Source of the DNA: Pseudomonadota bacterium
Lineage (GTDB): Bacteria; Pseudomonadota; Gammaproteobacteria; Burkholderiales; Rhodocyclaceae
Reading direction: 5' to 3'
Assembly: GCA_022705135.1 (NCBI GenBank)
Contig: JAKJFA010000014.1
Location: 1 to 41,289 of the forward strand
DNA length: 41,289 nucleotides
The position numbers and the translations under genes are program-made. Under the pieces are notes generated by a model. The model did not search any database. It was given only the letters and a program-made list of their open reading frames with translations, and had not been told where the DNA came from. This document shows positions 15,878 through 24,973 of the stretch, piece after piece (positions within the stretch are counted from its first letter, which is position 1; each line of letters begins with the position of its first letter).

Positions 15878-16356
15878 AGGCCCCCTCTTTCCGTTTTCTG
15901 TTTTCGCACCCAGCGCATTTCCTGGCTTGCGGTTGCGGCAGCGGTTTGTCGCCCTGGGCGCCCGGAACGGCGGGAACCGCCTTTGCCTGGCTGGTTTACT
16001 GGCTGATGCGTCCCTGGTTTTCCGAAGGGCAATTCGGATTGTTGCTTGTTGTGGCCTATCTTTTGGGTATCTGGTGCGTGCACCGGACTGGCCGCGACCT
16101 TGGGGAACCCGATCATGGCAGTATCGTCTGGGATGAAATCGTCCCCTTCTGGCTGGTGCTGTTCATGGTTCCGGAAAGCTGGATCTGGCAGCTGGCCGCC
16201 TTTGCGTTCTTCCGATTGTTTGATATTGTCAAATGGCCACCCGCCGACTGGTTCGACCAGAAGATGAAAAACGGCTTCGGCGTCATGGCCGATGACCTGG
16301 CGGCGGCCTTTCACACCTTGTTGGCGATGGCGTTCATGCAATGGTTCCTGAATTGA
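15862..16356 (+). CDS. pgpA: Phosphatidylglycerophosphatase A
   Basis: The 164-residue membrane protein has the PgpA hallmarks F-L-F-S-H-P-A-H-F, G-L-S-P-W-A-P-G-T-A-G-T, D-H-G-S-I-V-W-D-E-I-V, F-R-L-F-D-I-V-K-W-P-P and G-V-M-A-D-D-L-A-A. It dephosphorylates phosphatidylglycerophosphate in phosphatidylglycerol synthesis at the inner membrane. The first five residues (M-R-T-R-P) are encoded by the transposon's right end. Without the element, the sequence offers TTG-GCT-AAG in frame, so the ancestral start was probably a TTG overlapping the thiL stop. No clear ribosome-binding site precedes the current ATG. The 3' end overlaps pncC by 16 bases. Confidence 0.93.
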   Translation: MRTRPKAPSFRFLFSHPAHFLACGCGSGLSPWAPGTAGTAFAWLVYWLMRPWFSEGQFGLLLVVAYLLGIWCVHRTGRDLGEPDHGSIVWDEIVPFWLVLFMVPESWIWQLAAFAFFRLFDIVKWPPADWFDQKMKNGFGVMADDLAAAFHTLLAMAFMQWFLN

Positions 16357-16844
16357 CTCAATCCGGATTGGAGCGACTCGCCGAGGAAGTGGGCGCTCGC
16401 CTGAAAGCGCGCGGCGAATTATTGGTGACCGCAGAATCCTGCACAGGCGGTTGGGTGGGTCAATGCCTGACTGCCATTGCCGGCAGCTCGACCTGGTACG
16501 ACGGCGGCTTCATTACCTATTCCAATACGGCCAAAACCCAGTTCCTGGGTGTGCCGGAAAGTACCCTGAGACGGCATGGCGCCGTTTCGGAGGCAACGGC
16601 GCGCGCCATGGCACAAGGCGCGCTGGCGCGCAGTTCTGCCGGCTGGTCTCTTGCCATTACCGGGATTGCCGGACCGGGCGGGGGCAGTCCGAGAAAGCCA
16701 GTGGGCACCGTCTGCTTCGCCTGGGCGCGGCAGGAGGGCGGTTGCGTTGCCGAAACCTGCCATTTCGAGGGCGACCGTGAGGCTGTCCGTCTTCAGGCGG
16801 TGGGACATGCCCTGCGGGGTATCCGGGACCGGCTGCCTCGATAA
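16341..16844 (+). CDS. pncC: Nicotinamide-nucleotide amidohydrolase (CinA C-terminal type)
   Basis: The 167-residue protein is the stand-alone CinA C-terminal domain: T-A-E-S-C-T-G-G-W-V near residue 30, G-S-S-T-W-Y-D-G-G-F-I-T-Y-S-N, S-E-A-T-A-R-A-M-A and I-T-G-I-A-G-P-G-G-G-S-P-R-K-P-V-G-T-V. PncC converts nicotinamide mononucleotide to nicotinate mononucleotide and ammonia in NAD recycling. It is translated from an ATG inside the end of pgpA, in the usual thiL-pgpA-pncC order. Confidence 0.94.
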   Translation: MVPELTQSGLERLAEEVGARLKARGELLVTAESCTGGWVGQCLTAIAGSSTWYDGGFITYSNTAKTQFLGVPESTLRRHGAVSEATARAMAQGALARSSAGWSLAITGIAGPGGGSPRKPVGTVCFAWARQEGGCVAETCHFEGDREAVRLQAVGHALRGIRDRLPR

Positions 16845-16885
16845 CCCTGTTCAGGGCGAGCGCGCTCACCTGTGGCAGAGAGGGG

Positions 16886-18403
16886 CTACTTGACGAAGCT
16901 GACCAGTACTCCTGCCATGACCGCCAGGATGATGGCGATAATGATGAGCCAGCGGTTTTGTTTTTGCTGTTCGAGCAGCAGTTGCTTGAACAGCGGCGTG
17001 ATGTCGGCGGGGGTGTGGCTCAGGACCCGATGCGCCAGTCTGGGCAGTTGGGGCAGGGTGTGGGCCCAGTAAGGCGCTTCCCGTTCGAGGCTGCGTTTGA
17101 CGCCGCGCCACCCCAGTTGTTCGCTCATCCAGCGTTCCAGGTAGGGCTTGGCGGTTTCCCACAGGTCCAGATCAGGGTCGAGTTGCCTGCCGACACCCTC
17201 GACGTTGAGAAAGGTTTTTTGCAGCATGACCAGTTGGGGCTGGATTTCCACATTGAAGCGGCGCGAGGTCTGGAACAGTCTCAGCAGAACGCGGCCAAAG
17301 GAGATTTCCTTCAACGGCCGATGAAAAATGGGTTCGCACACCGCGCGGATGGCCGATTCAAATTCGTCGACGCGCGTCCCTTTGGGAACCCATCCCGATT
17401 CGACGTGGATCTCGGCGACACGCCGGTAGTCGCGGTGAAAAAAGGCGAGAAAATTCTGCGCCAGGTAGTTCTTGTCCTCCTCGGTCAAGGTGGCAACGAT
17501 GCCGAAATCAAGCGCGATGTATTGCCCTTGCGGGGTGACAAAGACATTGCCGGGATGCATGTCGGCGTGAAACAGCCCGTCGCGGAAGACCTGGGTAAAG
17601 AAAATATCGACGCCTGCGGCGGCGAGGCGCTTGAGGTCGATGCCCTGGCCTCTCAGTTCCTCGATCTGTGAAATCGAAGTGCCGTGCATGCGCTCCATTA
17701 CCATGACTGTCGTCGTGCACCAGTCCCAGTAAATTTCAGGAATGATGAGCGTTTTGGAGTCGGCAAAATTGCGCTTCAGTTGCGCGGCGTTGGCGGCCTC
17801 GCGCATCAGGTCGAGTTCGTCGTACAGATACTTGGCAAACTCCCGCACCACTTCACGAGGCTTCAGTCGTCTGCCATCGCGCCAGAGCTTTTCCAGCAAG
17901 AGGGCGAAGGTGTCAAGCAGGGCGAGATCATGGGCAATGACCGGCCCCATGTTGGGGCGCAGAATCTTGACGGCAACCGCTGTTCCGTCCGGCAGGCGGG
18001 CGAAGTGAACCTGGGCGATGGAGGCGGAGGCCTCGGGAACCGGGTTGAACTCGGCAAAGACGGCGCTGGCCGGTCGGCCATAGGCCTTTTCGATTTCCTT
18101 CAGGGCCAGTTGCGGATCAAAAGGCGGAACCCTGTCCTGCAGGCGGGCCAGTTCATCGGCGATGTCCGGGGGCAGCAAATCGCGCCGTGTGGACAAGACC
18201 TGGCCGAACTTGACAAAAATCGGTCCCAGATCTTCGAGCGCCTGGCGCAGGCGGACAGCGCGCGGCGTGTCGAAGCGGCGCCAGAATTGCAGACCGCTGT
18301 AGAAACGAACCAGCTTGCCCGAGGGCTCCAGCTCGAGCAGCATGCGGTCGAGGCCGTGACGGCTGGCAACCGAGGCGATTTTGAGCAGACGGAACAGACG
18401 CAA
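16886..18403 (-). CDS. ubiB: Ubiquinone biosynthesis kinase-like protein UbiB
   Basis: The 505-residue protein has the atypical kinase features of UbiB: the K-x-G-Q motif in [17 protein letters not shown], the lysine in [25 protein letters not shown], and two C-terminal membrane helices. UbiB is an ATPase needed for aerobic ubiquinone synthesis at the inner membrane, probably by handling lipid intermediates. The start is a TTG at 18403 ([10 protein letters not shown]); no ATG or GTG lies between it and the upstream stop. It lies 95 bases after the hybrid kinase gene. Confidence 0.95.
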   Translation of the reverse strand: MRLFRLLKIASVASRHGLDRMLLELEPSGKLVRFYSGLQFWRRFDTPRAVRLRQALEDLGPIFVKFGQVLSTRRDLLPPDIADELARLQDRVPPFDPQLALKEIEKAYGRPASAVFAEFNPVPEASASIAQVHFARLPDGTAVAVKILRPNMGPVIAHDLALLDTFALLLEKLWRDGRRLKPREVVREFAKYLYDELDLMREAANAAQLKRNFADSKTLIIPEIYWDWCTTTVMVMERMHGTSISQIEELRGQGIDLKRLAAAGVDIFFTQVFRDGLFHADMHPGNVFVTPQGQYIALDFGIVATLTEEDKNYLAQNFLAFFHRDYRRVAEIHVESGWVPKGTRVDEFESAIRAVCEPIFHRPLKEISFGRVLLRLFQTSRRFNVEIQPQLVMLQKTFLNVEGVGRQLDPDLDLWETAKPYLERWMSEQLGWRGVKRSLEREAPYWAHTLPQLPRLAHRVLSHTPADITPLFKQLLLEQQKQNRWLIIIAIILAVMAGVLVSFVK

Positions 18404-18432
18404 GGCGAACTGCCGAAGAAGGTGAGGTGTTC

Positions 18433-18438
18433 AATATA
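18433..18438 (-). promoter_or_regulatory. Candidate -10 box upstream of ubiB
   Basis: On the minus strand TATATT lies about 30 bases before the TTG start of ubiB and just after a candidate terminator of the hybrid kinase gene. No convincing -35 box was found. Confidence 0.3.
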
Positions 18439-18442
18439 CCCG

Positions 18443-18459
18443 AAAAAGGCGGTGCCGCC
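18443..18459 (-). terminator. Weak candidate terminator after the hybrid kinase gene
   Basis: On the minus strand GGCGGCACCGCC folds with a 4-bp stem and four-base loop and is followed by five T residues. The stem is short, so this is a weak signal. Confidence 0.3.
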
Positions 18460-18498
18460 CTGCGGGGCTATCCCTGAATTGCGGGGATTGCCGTGGCC

Positions 18499-21400
18499 CT
18501 AGAGTCCCGGAGTTTGCGCCGCAATTTGCGCCAAGGCGTCGGACAATGCGGCCTTGAATCCGGGTAAGGAGGAGGCATCGCCTTTGATCAGTTCGCTCTC
18601 GAGAAGTCGGGCCGCTGTGTGCAGAACGTGGGCACCGACGTTGCCGGACGAGCCCTTGATGTTGTGCACCAGGCCGCGGGCGCTGGCGTAGTCCCTTGCT
18701 GCCAGGAAGGCGTCAAGCTTGGTGCTGGCGTCGGCGAATTCCTCGGCGAAGAGGGAGAGAATCCTGGGGACTTCCTCGGTACTGCCGCCCAGGCGCCGAA
18801 CCAGCTCGTCCAGGGCAAAGCCGGGCAAGGCGATGTCCGGTAATGACGAAGGTGTCTTAGGCTTGCCGGCGGCAACGGTATGTGGCGGCGCCTCGTCCCG
18901 TTTCGGGGCGATCCAGCGTAACAGGGCTGCGATCAGTTCCTCAGGATCGACCGGCTTGGCGACATGATCGTTCATCCCGGAAGCCAGTGCAGCTTTGCTG
19001 TCTTCTTCCAGCACGGCCGCGGTCAAGGCGATGATGGGCATGGCATGGCCTTTGGCCCGGATGCGCCGGGTCGCCTCGAAGCCATCGAGCACCGGCATGT
19101 GCAAATCCATCAACACGAGGTCATAGTGCTGATGCGAGACCTGTTCGACCGCTTCCTGGCCGTTGTTGGCGAGACTGACCCGGACTCCGGATTTTTCCAG
19201 GAATTCGCGCACGACCTGCTGGTTTACCGGGTTGTCCTCGGCCAGCAGGATTTGTGCGTCCCGGACCGGCTGCGCTTTTTGGCGCAGAATGCTGGCGAAA
19301 CTTTCGTTCTGCCCGGCCGTGGCCGTTGTCTCTATGTGCCGCAGATGGTTGATCGTTTCAAGGAGGCGCGAGGCTGTCACCGGTTTGGTGAGCACGGCGT
19401 CGAGATGGATTCCGTGCGCCGCGGCCAGCAGTTTGTCGCGGCTAAAGGCGGTAGCCATGATGACAACGGGCGATTTTCCCAAGGCGCCGTCGGCGCAATC
19501 GTGCTGGATCCGCGAAGCCAGTTGTAGACCGTCCATACCCGGCATCTGCCAGTCGAGTAGAAGGAGATCATAAGGTCTGCCCTCAACGAAGGCTTCGATC
19601 AGCATATGCCATGCCGCTTCGCCGGAGGCGGCCTCGCCGACTTCAAGCTGCCAGGATTCAAGGAGCTGGCGCAGGATGCGGCGGGCGATTTCCTGGTCAT
19701 CGACGACCAGAACGCGCATGGCGGGCAGTGGCGCGAGCGCGCCGGTTTCGGGCGCTTCTTCTCCGGCAGCCACGCGGATGGTGAAGTGGAAATTCGAGCC
19801 TTGGCCCGGCGTGCTTTCGGCACCGATTTCGCCGCCCATCAGTTCGACGATGCGCTTGCTGATGGTCAGCCCCAGACCGGTGCCGCCGTATTTGCGCGTG
19901 ATGCTGCCGTCGGCCTGGGTGAAGGGGGTGAACAGATGTTCGAGTTGGCGGGGGTCGATTCCGATCCCGGTGTCACGCACCGAGAACAGCAGATGGAACT
20001 CGTTTTCCTGACGCTCGGCCACTTCGACGCCGATGTGGATGGTGCCGCGCTCGGTGAATTTGACGGCATTGCCGACCAAGTTGTTGAGCACTTGGCCTAA
20101 GCGGAGCGGATCACCGCGCAGGATGCGCGGAACATCGGGCCGGACATCGAAAAGGAGTTCGATGCCCTTTTCCTCGGCATGCGCCCCGAACAGGTTGATC
20201 AGGCTGTCGAGGACATCGTCGAGCGTGAAGGGGAGCGATTCCAGTTCGAGGCGTCCGGCCTCAATTTTGGAGTAGTCGAGAATGTCATTGAGTACATTGA
20301 GCAAGGCCCGCGACGCGCTGAAGATTTTGTGCGCGTAATCACGCTGGCGTTGATCGAGAGAAGTGTCCATGAGCAGGCGCGTCAAGCCGATGACGGCGTT
20401 CATCGGCGTCCGGATTTCGTGGCTCATGTTGGCGAGAAATTCCGACTTGGCGCGTGCTGCCGCTTCGGCCAGTTCTTTCGCCTGTACCAGTTCGCCTTCC
20501 ATGCGCTTGCGTTCGGTGATGTCTTCCACCAGCCAGATCGACCCCTTGGAAGGATCGCTGCTGTCGATGGCCGAGCCTTTCATGTCCACCAGAAGTCCGT
20601 ACCCGTCCTTGTGTTGCAGGAAGTGTTCGCCCTGGTAGATCTTGCTGGAGCCGAACAATTTTTCATACACGCTGCCGATGGCCTCGTACTCTTCACGGTT
20701 TGGGTAGAGGACGCGGGTTTCGCGCCCGTTCAGTGTGCCGGGGCGGTAGCCCAGGATGCGCTCCATGGCGCGATTACTTCTGCCGATAACGCGTTGGCCA
20801 TCGGGTCCGGGCGTGACCGTGAAAATGCCGAGTGAAGCATTCCTCAGGATCAGTTCCAGTTCCCCGAGCGTCTTGCGCAGGGTTCGCTTGCTTTCGGCCA
20901 GCCGCGCTGTGCGCATGCCAAGCTCGGTATCAAACAGGGTGACCAGGACGGTGGCGCCCAGCAGGAGGAATGCACAGGCAGCGACGGCAGCCGCCATGGA
21001 ACTGTTCCAGGCGGTGGTGACTTGCTCGGTCATGCTCAGAAAGAGTTCGGGGTCGAGGATGGACACCGCCATCCAGACCTCACTTGCCTGACTCGATTGC
21101 GCCGAGGAAAAGGCGTTGGGCGTCAACTGCAGAGAGTGGATTGCCAGGAATTGCGCTGCCATCAGTACACCGCCGGTAACCAGAGCGACGGCGAGATTGT
21201 GTGCGGTTCCGCTCTGATGGCGTTTTGGCAGGGTGCCCAGGTAATGCCGGTGCATGGCCCAGAGTACCAGGAGCGCTGCCAGCGCATAGACTGCCGCTGA
21301 AGCCGCGACCAACTCCGGCGCGTAGCGGATGGGGGGCAGGATTTGCATGGCGGCAAAACCGGCATAGCGCATCAGGCACAGTCCGAGCCCGCCAACAAGT

Positions 21401-21732
21401 GCTCCGGCGGCGAGCAGGAGCGGCAGGGGGAAATAGGCGCGCAGGATAGCGTGCAAAGCGAGAAAGAAGATCAGGGCGACGACCGCCAGGGCGGCGGCAG
21501 AAAGCAGGATGTCGTGGCCAACCGGGATCGGCAGGCGGTAGGACAGCAGGAAAATGAAATGTGCGGACCAGATACCGACACCCAGCGTGACTCCGCCTCC
21601 AGCCAGCCAGAAAGCGCCCGGTGGTTCGTGCTGGATGGCGAGGTGACCGGCGAGGCGCAGGGCCATGAGCAAGGTGCTGACCAGGACGGCAAAGGAAAGC
21701 GCCAGCAGGGCCAGGTCATAAGTGCCGCTCAT
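18499..21732 (-). CDS. Hybrid sensor histidine kinase: MHYT-like membrane domain, PAS, HisKA-HATPase, two receivers, Hpt
   Basis: Domains in this 1077-residue protein: membrane sensor of about eight helices (1-265), PAS (about 290-405), HisKA with phospho-His H438 (S-H-E-I-R-T-P-M-N), HATPase (about 540-655; D-T-G-I-G-I, G-G-T-G-L-G-L), receiver 1 (about 672-795; Asp 727), receiver 2 (about 826-942; Asp 876) and an Hpt domain with His 1023 (H-N-I-K-G-S-S-G). All phospho-sites are intact, so a full phosphorelay to a separate regulator is expected. The sensor resembles MHYT domains, but its motifs read W-S-A-H-F-I, M-R-Y-A-G-F and A-A-Q-F-L-A instead of the usual M-H-Y-T type, so metal or gas binding is doubtful. 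The gene starts 49 bases after a periplasmic binding protein gene; co-expression is likely. Confidence 0.92.
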   Translation of the reverse strand: MSGTYDLALLALSFAVLVSTLLMALRLAGHLAIQHEPPGAFWLAGGGVTLGVGIWSAHFIFLLSYRLPIPVGHDILLSAAALAVVALIFFLALHAILRAYFPLPLLLAAGALVGGLGLCLMRYAGFAAMQILPPIRYAPELVAASAAVYALAALLVLWAMHRHYLGTLPKRHQSGTAHNLAVALVTGGVLMAAQFLAIHSLQLTPNAFSSAQSSQASEVWMAVSILDPELFLSMTEQVTTAWNSSMAAAVAACAFLLLGATVLVTLFDTELGMRTARLAESKRTLRKTLGELELILRNASLGIFTVTPGPDGQRVIGRSNRAMERILGYRPGTLNGRETRVLYPNREEYEAIGSVYEKLFGSSKIYQGEHFLQHKDGYGLLVDMKGSAIDSSDPSKGSIWLVEDITERKRMEGELVQAKELAEAAARAKSEFLANMSHEIRTPMNAVIGLTRLLMDTSLDQRQRDYAHKIFSASRALLNVLNDILDYSKIEAGRLELESLPFTLDDVLDSLINLFGAHAEEKGIELLFDVRPDVPRILRGDPLRLGQVLNNLVGNAVKFTERGTIHIGVEVAERQENEFHLLFSVRDTGIGIDPRQLEHLFTPFTQADGSITRKYGGTGLGLTISKRIVELMGGEIGAESTPGQGSNFHFTIRVAAGEEAPETGALAPLPAMRVLVVDDQEIARRILRQLLESWQLEVGEAASGEAAWHMLIEAFVEGRPYDLLLLDWQMPGMDGLQLASRIQHDCADGALGKSPVVIMATAFSRDKLLAAAHGIHLDAVLTKPVTASRLLETINHLRHIETTATAGQNESFASILRQKAQPVRDAQILLAEDNPVNQQVVREFLEKSGVRVSLANNGQEAVEQVSHQHYDLVLMDLHMPVLDGFEATRRIRAKGHAMPIIALTAAVLEEDSKAALASGMNDHVAKPVDPEELIAALLRWIAPKRDEAPPHTVAAGKPKTPSSLPDIALPGFALDELVRRLGGSTEEVPRILSLFAEEFADASTKLDAFLAARDYASARGLVHNIKGSSGNVGAHVLHTAARLLESELIKGDASSLPGFKAALSDALAQIAAQTPGL

Positions 21733-21781
21733 GCGCCTGCCCTGGAAGAACGAAGGGAAGAGAATCCAAAATGCATCGGAT

Positions 21782-23074
21782 CTATGGGGTCACCTTGCGA
21801 TGGAGAGGCGGGCAGCGGCTTGCCGACAGAGGCGCGAAAGCGCGCTCACCGGGGATGATTTCGCGGACATGGTAGTAGTCCCAAGGATAGTTTGATTCTT
21901 CGGGGCTTTTGACCTGCATGAGATACATGTCGTGCACCATTCGTCCGTCTTCGCGGATGTGACCGTTGTGGGCGAAGAAATCTTGGACTGGCATCGCTTT
22001 CATCGTGGCCATGACAGTTTGGGTGTCGTCGGTCCCGGCGGTTTGCACCGCCTTCAGGTAGTGCGTGATCGCTGAATAGACGCCAGCCTGCGCCATGCTG
22101 GGCATCGCTTGATGACGCGCGAAAAAGCGTTTCGACCAGCGGCGGGTTTCTTCGTCGAGATCCCAGTAGAAGCCGCTGGTCAGGTACAGGCCCTGGGCAT
22201 TGTACAACCCGACGGCGTGGGTGTCGGTGATAAAGAGGGAGACGGCGGCCAGCGTTTGTTTGGTCGCGATGCCAAACCGGTTGGCCTGCTTGATCGCATT
22301 GATGACGTCGGTGCCGGTGCTGGCGAAGGCGATGACATTTGCCCCCGAGTCGCGCGCCTTGATAAGGCCGGCCGCCTGCGCCCGCAGGGAGGTGAAGGTG
22401 TTGCTGGGGAAGGGGTGGCGCGCGATACCGACGACGCTGCCTCTCCGCTCCTTGACGGCGTTCATTGTGCCGCTTTCGAGCGAATGACCGAAGAGATAAT
22501 CAGCGGTCAGGATGAACCAGCGTGTGCCCCCTTTTTTCATGATGGCGTCAACCGTCGGCCGCGTCACCGCCAGGGTGTCGTAGGTCCAGTGCACGCTGTT
22601 GGGGGTGCATTCCTCGTTGGTGATGGCGTCCGATCCGGCGCTCGAAATGATGGCGATCCGGTTGAGGTCGCGGGCAAGGCGGATCACTTCGACGGCCGCG
22701 GCGCTGTTAGGCACATCTACCACCAGATCGACCTTGCCGTTTTGCATCCAGTCGCGGGCAATACTGGCTGCGAGCTGCGGGCTGAGCTGGTGGTCGGAAT
22801 GAACGAGCTCAATCGGTATGTCCAGCACCTTGCCGCCGAAGTCCTCGATGGCCATGCGCGCCGCCAGCACCGAGCCTTTGCCGGAGATTGCGGCATAGGC
22901 CGAATTCATGTCGGTGATGACACCGATTTTGACTACGCCATCCGAAATCTTTACGGTGGGCGTTTTTTGGGCGGCCTGTGTCAGCGCAACTGGCGCCGCG
23001 ACGGCCAGGATGGCCAACCCGAGCGCGCGTTGTGCCGCGTATCTGACCGCATGGAAGAGCGAAGCGCTTGCCAT
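21782..23074 (-). CDS. Periplasmic Liv-type substrate-binding protein (sensor partner?)
   Basis: The 430-residue protein has a signal peptide (A-I-L-A-V-A-A-P-V-A-L-T-Q-A) and a Leu/Ile/Val-binding-type periplasmic fold: V-V-K-I-G-V-I-T-D-M-N-S-A-Y-A, then P-I-E-L-V-H-S-D-H-Q and W-F-I-L-T-A-D-Y-L-F-G-H-S. These proteins bind amino acids, amides or aromatic acids. It differs clearly from the two binding proteins at 33.6-36.0 kb. No permease or ATPase gene is adjacent; the next gene downstream is the hybrid kinase, so it may deliver ligand to the kinase instead of to a transporter. The frame reaches a TTG at 23095, but the ATG at 23074 with GGGA about 7 bases upstream is preferred. Confidence 0.85.
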   Translation of the reverse strand: MASASLFHAVRYAAQRALGLAILAVAAPVALTQAAQKTPTVKISDGVVKIGVITDMNSAYAAISGKGSVLAARMAIEDFGGKVLDIPIELVHSDHQLSPQLAASIARDWMQNGKVDLVVDVPNSAAAVEVIRLARDLNRIAIISSAGSDAITNEECTPNSVHWTYDTLAVTRPTVDAIMKKGGTRWFILTADYLFGHSLESGTMNAVKERRGSVVGIARHPFPSNTFTSLRAQAAGLIKARDSGANVIAFASTGTDVINAIKQANRFGIATKQTLAAVSLFITDTHAVGLYNAQGLYLTSGFYWDLDEETRRWSKRFFARHQAMPSMAQAGVYSAITHYLKAVQTAGTDDTQTVMATMKAMPVQDFFAHNGHIREDGRMVHDMYLMQVKSPEESNYPWDYYHVREIIPGERAFAPLSASRCPPLHRKVTP

Positions 23075-23157
23075 GAACGTTCCCAGCAGAGCCAATTCAA
23101 TTCCGGCATTATTTCACGGAAAAAAGCCGTGGTGGGTAAGCCTTTCGGCGTATGCCG

Positions 23158-23163
23158 TATAAT
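23158..23163 (+). promoter_or_regulatory. -10 box (TATAAT) upstream of argS
   Basis: A perfect TATAAT lies 24 bases before the argS ATG. The spacing to any -35 box is not convincing (GGTAAG at 17 bases). A short palindrome CGGCGTATGCCG overlaps the region just upstream. Confidence 0.5.
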
Positions 23164-23186
23164 CCTCCCTTTGAGCTTACTGCCGG

Positions 23187-24956
23187 ATGTTTATGACCCA
23201 GGATGTCAAAACCCAACTCGTGGCGCTGATTCAGCAGGCGCTGGCCAGTGTTGCGCCCGCAGCCAGCGCCACGCCCATCCTGCTTGAACGGCCTCGGGAT
23301 GCGGCGCACGGCGATTTTGCCACCAATCTGGCCATGCAGTTGGCGCGTGTTTTGAAAAAGAATCCACTCGATATCGCCCGCCAACTGGTCAATGAGCTCC
23401 CGGTCTCGGCGCTGGTGCGCAAGGCCGAAGTCGCTGGCGCCGGGTTCATCAATTTCACCCTTGATTCCGCTGCCAAGACGGCAGCCATCGCCGGGGTGCT
23501 GGCTTTGGGCGCTGATTTTGGCCGCCTTGTTCTGGGCGGGGGGCAGAAAATTCAGATTGAATTCGTTTCCGCCAACCCGACCGGGCCGCTGCATGTCGGG
23601 CATGGCCGCGGTGCCGCCTACGGTGCTTCGTTGGCCAACCTGCTGGCGTTTGCCGGCTGGGAAGTGACGCGCGAGTTTTACGTCAATGATGCCGGCCGGC
23701 AAATGGACATCCTGGCCTTGTCGACGTGGCTGCGCTATCTGGAATTGAATGGCGTCGTCGTCGCCTTTCCGCCCAATGCCTACCAGGGGGCGTATGTGCG
23801 CGACATGGCTGGTCAGATGGCCGCAGCGCACGGCGGCAAATACTTTCGCTCGGCCGAGGCTGTCGAGAGCGGGCTGCCCGGCCTGCCGGATGCCGACCGC
23901 AGCGACGACGAGGCGAAGAATCAGCGCGAGGCCCATCTCGACGCGCTGATTGTCCGTGCCAAGGCGCTGCTGGGTCCGGATTGGTCGTATATGCATCAGC
24001 ACGCGCTGTCCGAGCAGTTGGCGGATTGCCGGGACGACCTCGAGTCGTTTGGCGTCCGCTTCGATGTCTGGTTTTCGGAGCAGGCGCTCTTCGACACTGG
24101 CCTGGTGGCGCGCGCCGTCGATCTCCTCGAAAAAAACGGGCACCTCTATGTGCAGAATGGCGCCAAGTGGTTCAAGTCCACGGCCTTCGGCGATGAAAAA
24201 GATCGCGTCGTGCAGCGCGAAAACGGTCTCTACACCTATTTTGCTTCTGATATTGCCTACCACTTGAACAAGTACGAGCGCGGGTTTGACAAGATCATCA
24301 ATATCTGGGGTGCTGATCACCACGGCTATATTCCGCGGGTCAAGGGGGCGCTCACCGCCCTTGGGCTTGACGCCGAAAAACTGCAGGTAGCGCTGGTACA
24401 GTTTGCCGTGCTCTACCGAAATGGCCAGAAGGCGCCGATGTCCACGCGCTCCGGAGAATTCGTTACCCTGCGCGAATTGCGCGGCGAGGTTGGCAATGAC
24501 GCTTGCCGCTTTTTCTATGCCTTGCGCAAATCGGATCAGCACCTCGATTTTGATCTTGATCTGGCCAAAAGCCAGACCAACGAAAACCCCGTCTATTACA
24601 TCCAATATGCCCATGCACGGGTGTGCTCGGTGCTGACCCAGTGGGGCGGTGAGGTGTCGACGCTGGCACGGGCCGACCTTGGCTGCCTCGATAGCCCGCG
24701 CGAATTGGCGCTGGCGAACCGGCTGGCCGAGTTTCCGGAAGTCATTGCCGCTGCGGCACGCGATCTGGCGCCACACCAAATTGCCTTTTACCTTAAGGAG
24801 TTGGCCGCCGATTTCCACACTTGGTACAATGCCGAGCGCATGCTGGTCGACGATCCCGTCCTGCGTGACGCCCGGCTTGCCCTTGCCGCCGCAGCACGCC
24901 AGGTCATCGCCAATGGCATGGGCCTGCTTGGGGTCTCCTGTCCCTCTTCCATGTAA
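23187..24956 (+). CDS. argS: Arginyl-tRNA synthetase
   Basis: The 589-residue class I synthetase has the HIGH-type motif as H-V-G-H-G in P-T-G-P-L-H-V-G-H-G-R-G, the ArgRS landmarks E-F-V-S-A-N-P-T, F-Y-V-N-D-A-G-R-Q and W-G-A-D-H-H-G-Y-I-P-R, and a KMSKS region reading A-P-M-S-T-R-S-G-E-F, as usual for this type of ArgRS. The C-terminal helical domain binds the anticodon. It charges tRNA-Arg with arginine. ATG at 23187 and ATG at 23193 are both possible starts. It is followed after 17 bases by a SPOR-domain gene. Confidence 0.97.
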   Translation: MFMTQDVKTQLVALIQQALASVAPAASATPILLERPRDAAHGDFATNLAMQLARVLKKNPLDIARQLVNELPVSALVRKAEVAGAGFINFTLDSAAKTAAIAGVLALGADFGRLVLGGGQKIQIEFVSANPTGPLHVGHGRGAAYGASLANLLAFAGWEVTREFYVNDAGRQMDILALSTWLRYLELNGVVVAFPPNAYQGAYVRDMAGQMAAAHGGKYFRSAEAVESGLPGLPDADRSDDEAKNQREAHLDALIVRAKALLGPDWSYMHQHALSEQLADCRDDLESFGVRFDVWFSEQALFDTGLVARAVDLLEKNGHLYVQNGAKWFKSTAFGDEKDRVVQRENGLYTYFASDIAYHLNKYERGFDKIINIWGADHHGYIPRVKGALTALGLDAEKLQVALVQFAVLYRNGQKAPMSTRSGEFVTLRELRGEVGNDACRFFYALRKSDQHLDFDLDLAKSQTNENPVYYIQYAHARVCSVLTQWGGEVSTLARADLGCLDSPRELALANRLAEFPEVIAAAARDLAPHQIAFYLKELAADFHTWYNAERMLVDDPVLRDARLALAAAARQVIANGMGLLGVSCPSSM

Positions 24957-24973
24957 GCCCGTAAGGAACCGTT

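Noticed and set aside
16845..16885. Possible bidirectional terminator between pncC and ubiB
   Set aside because: Short inverted repeats (CCCTG/CAGGG, GAGCGCGCTC) are present but with no T-run on either strand.
23109..24818. A 569-residue minus-strand frame
   Set aside because: It is the antisense shadow of argS and has no recognisable domain.
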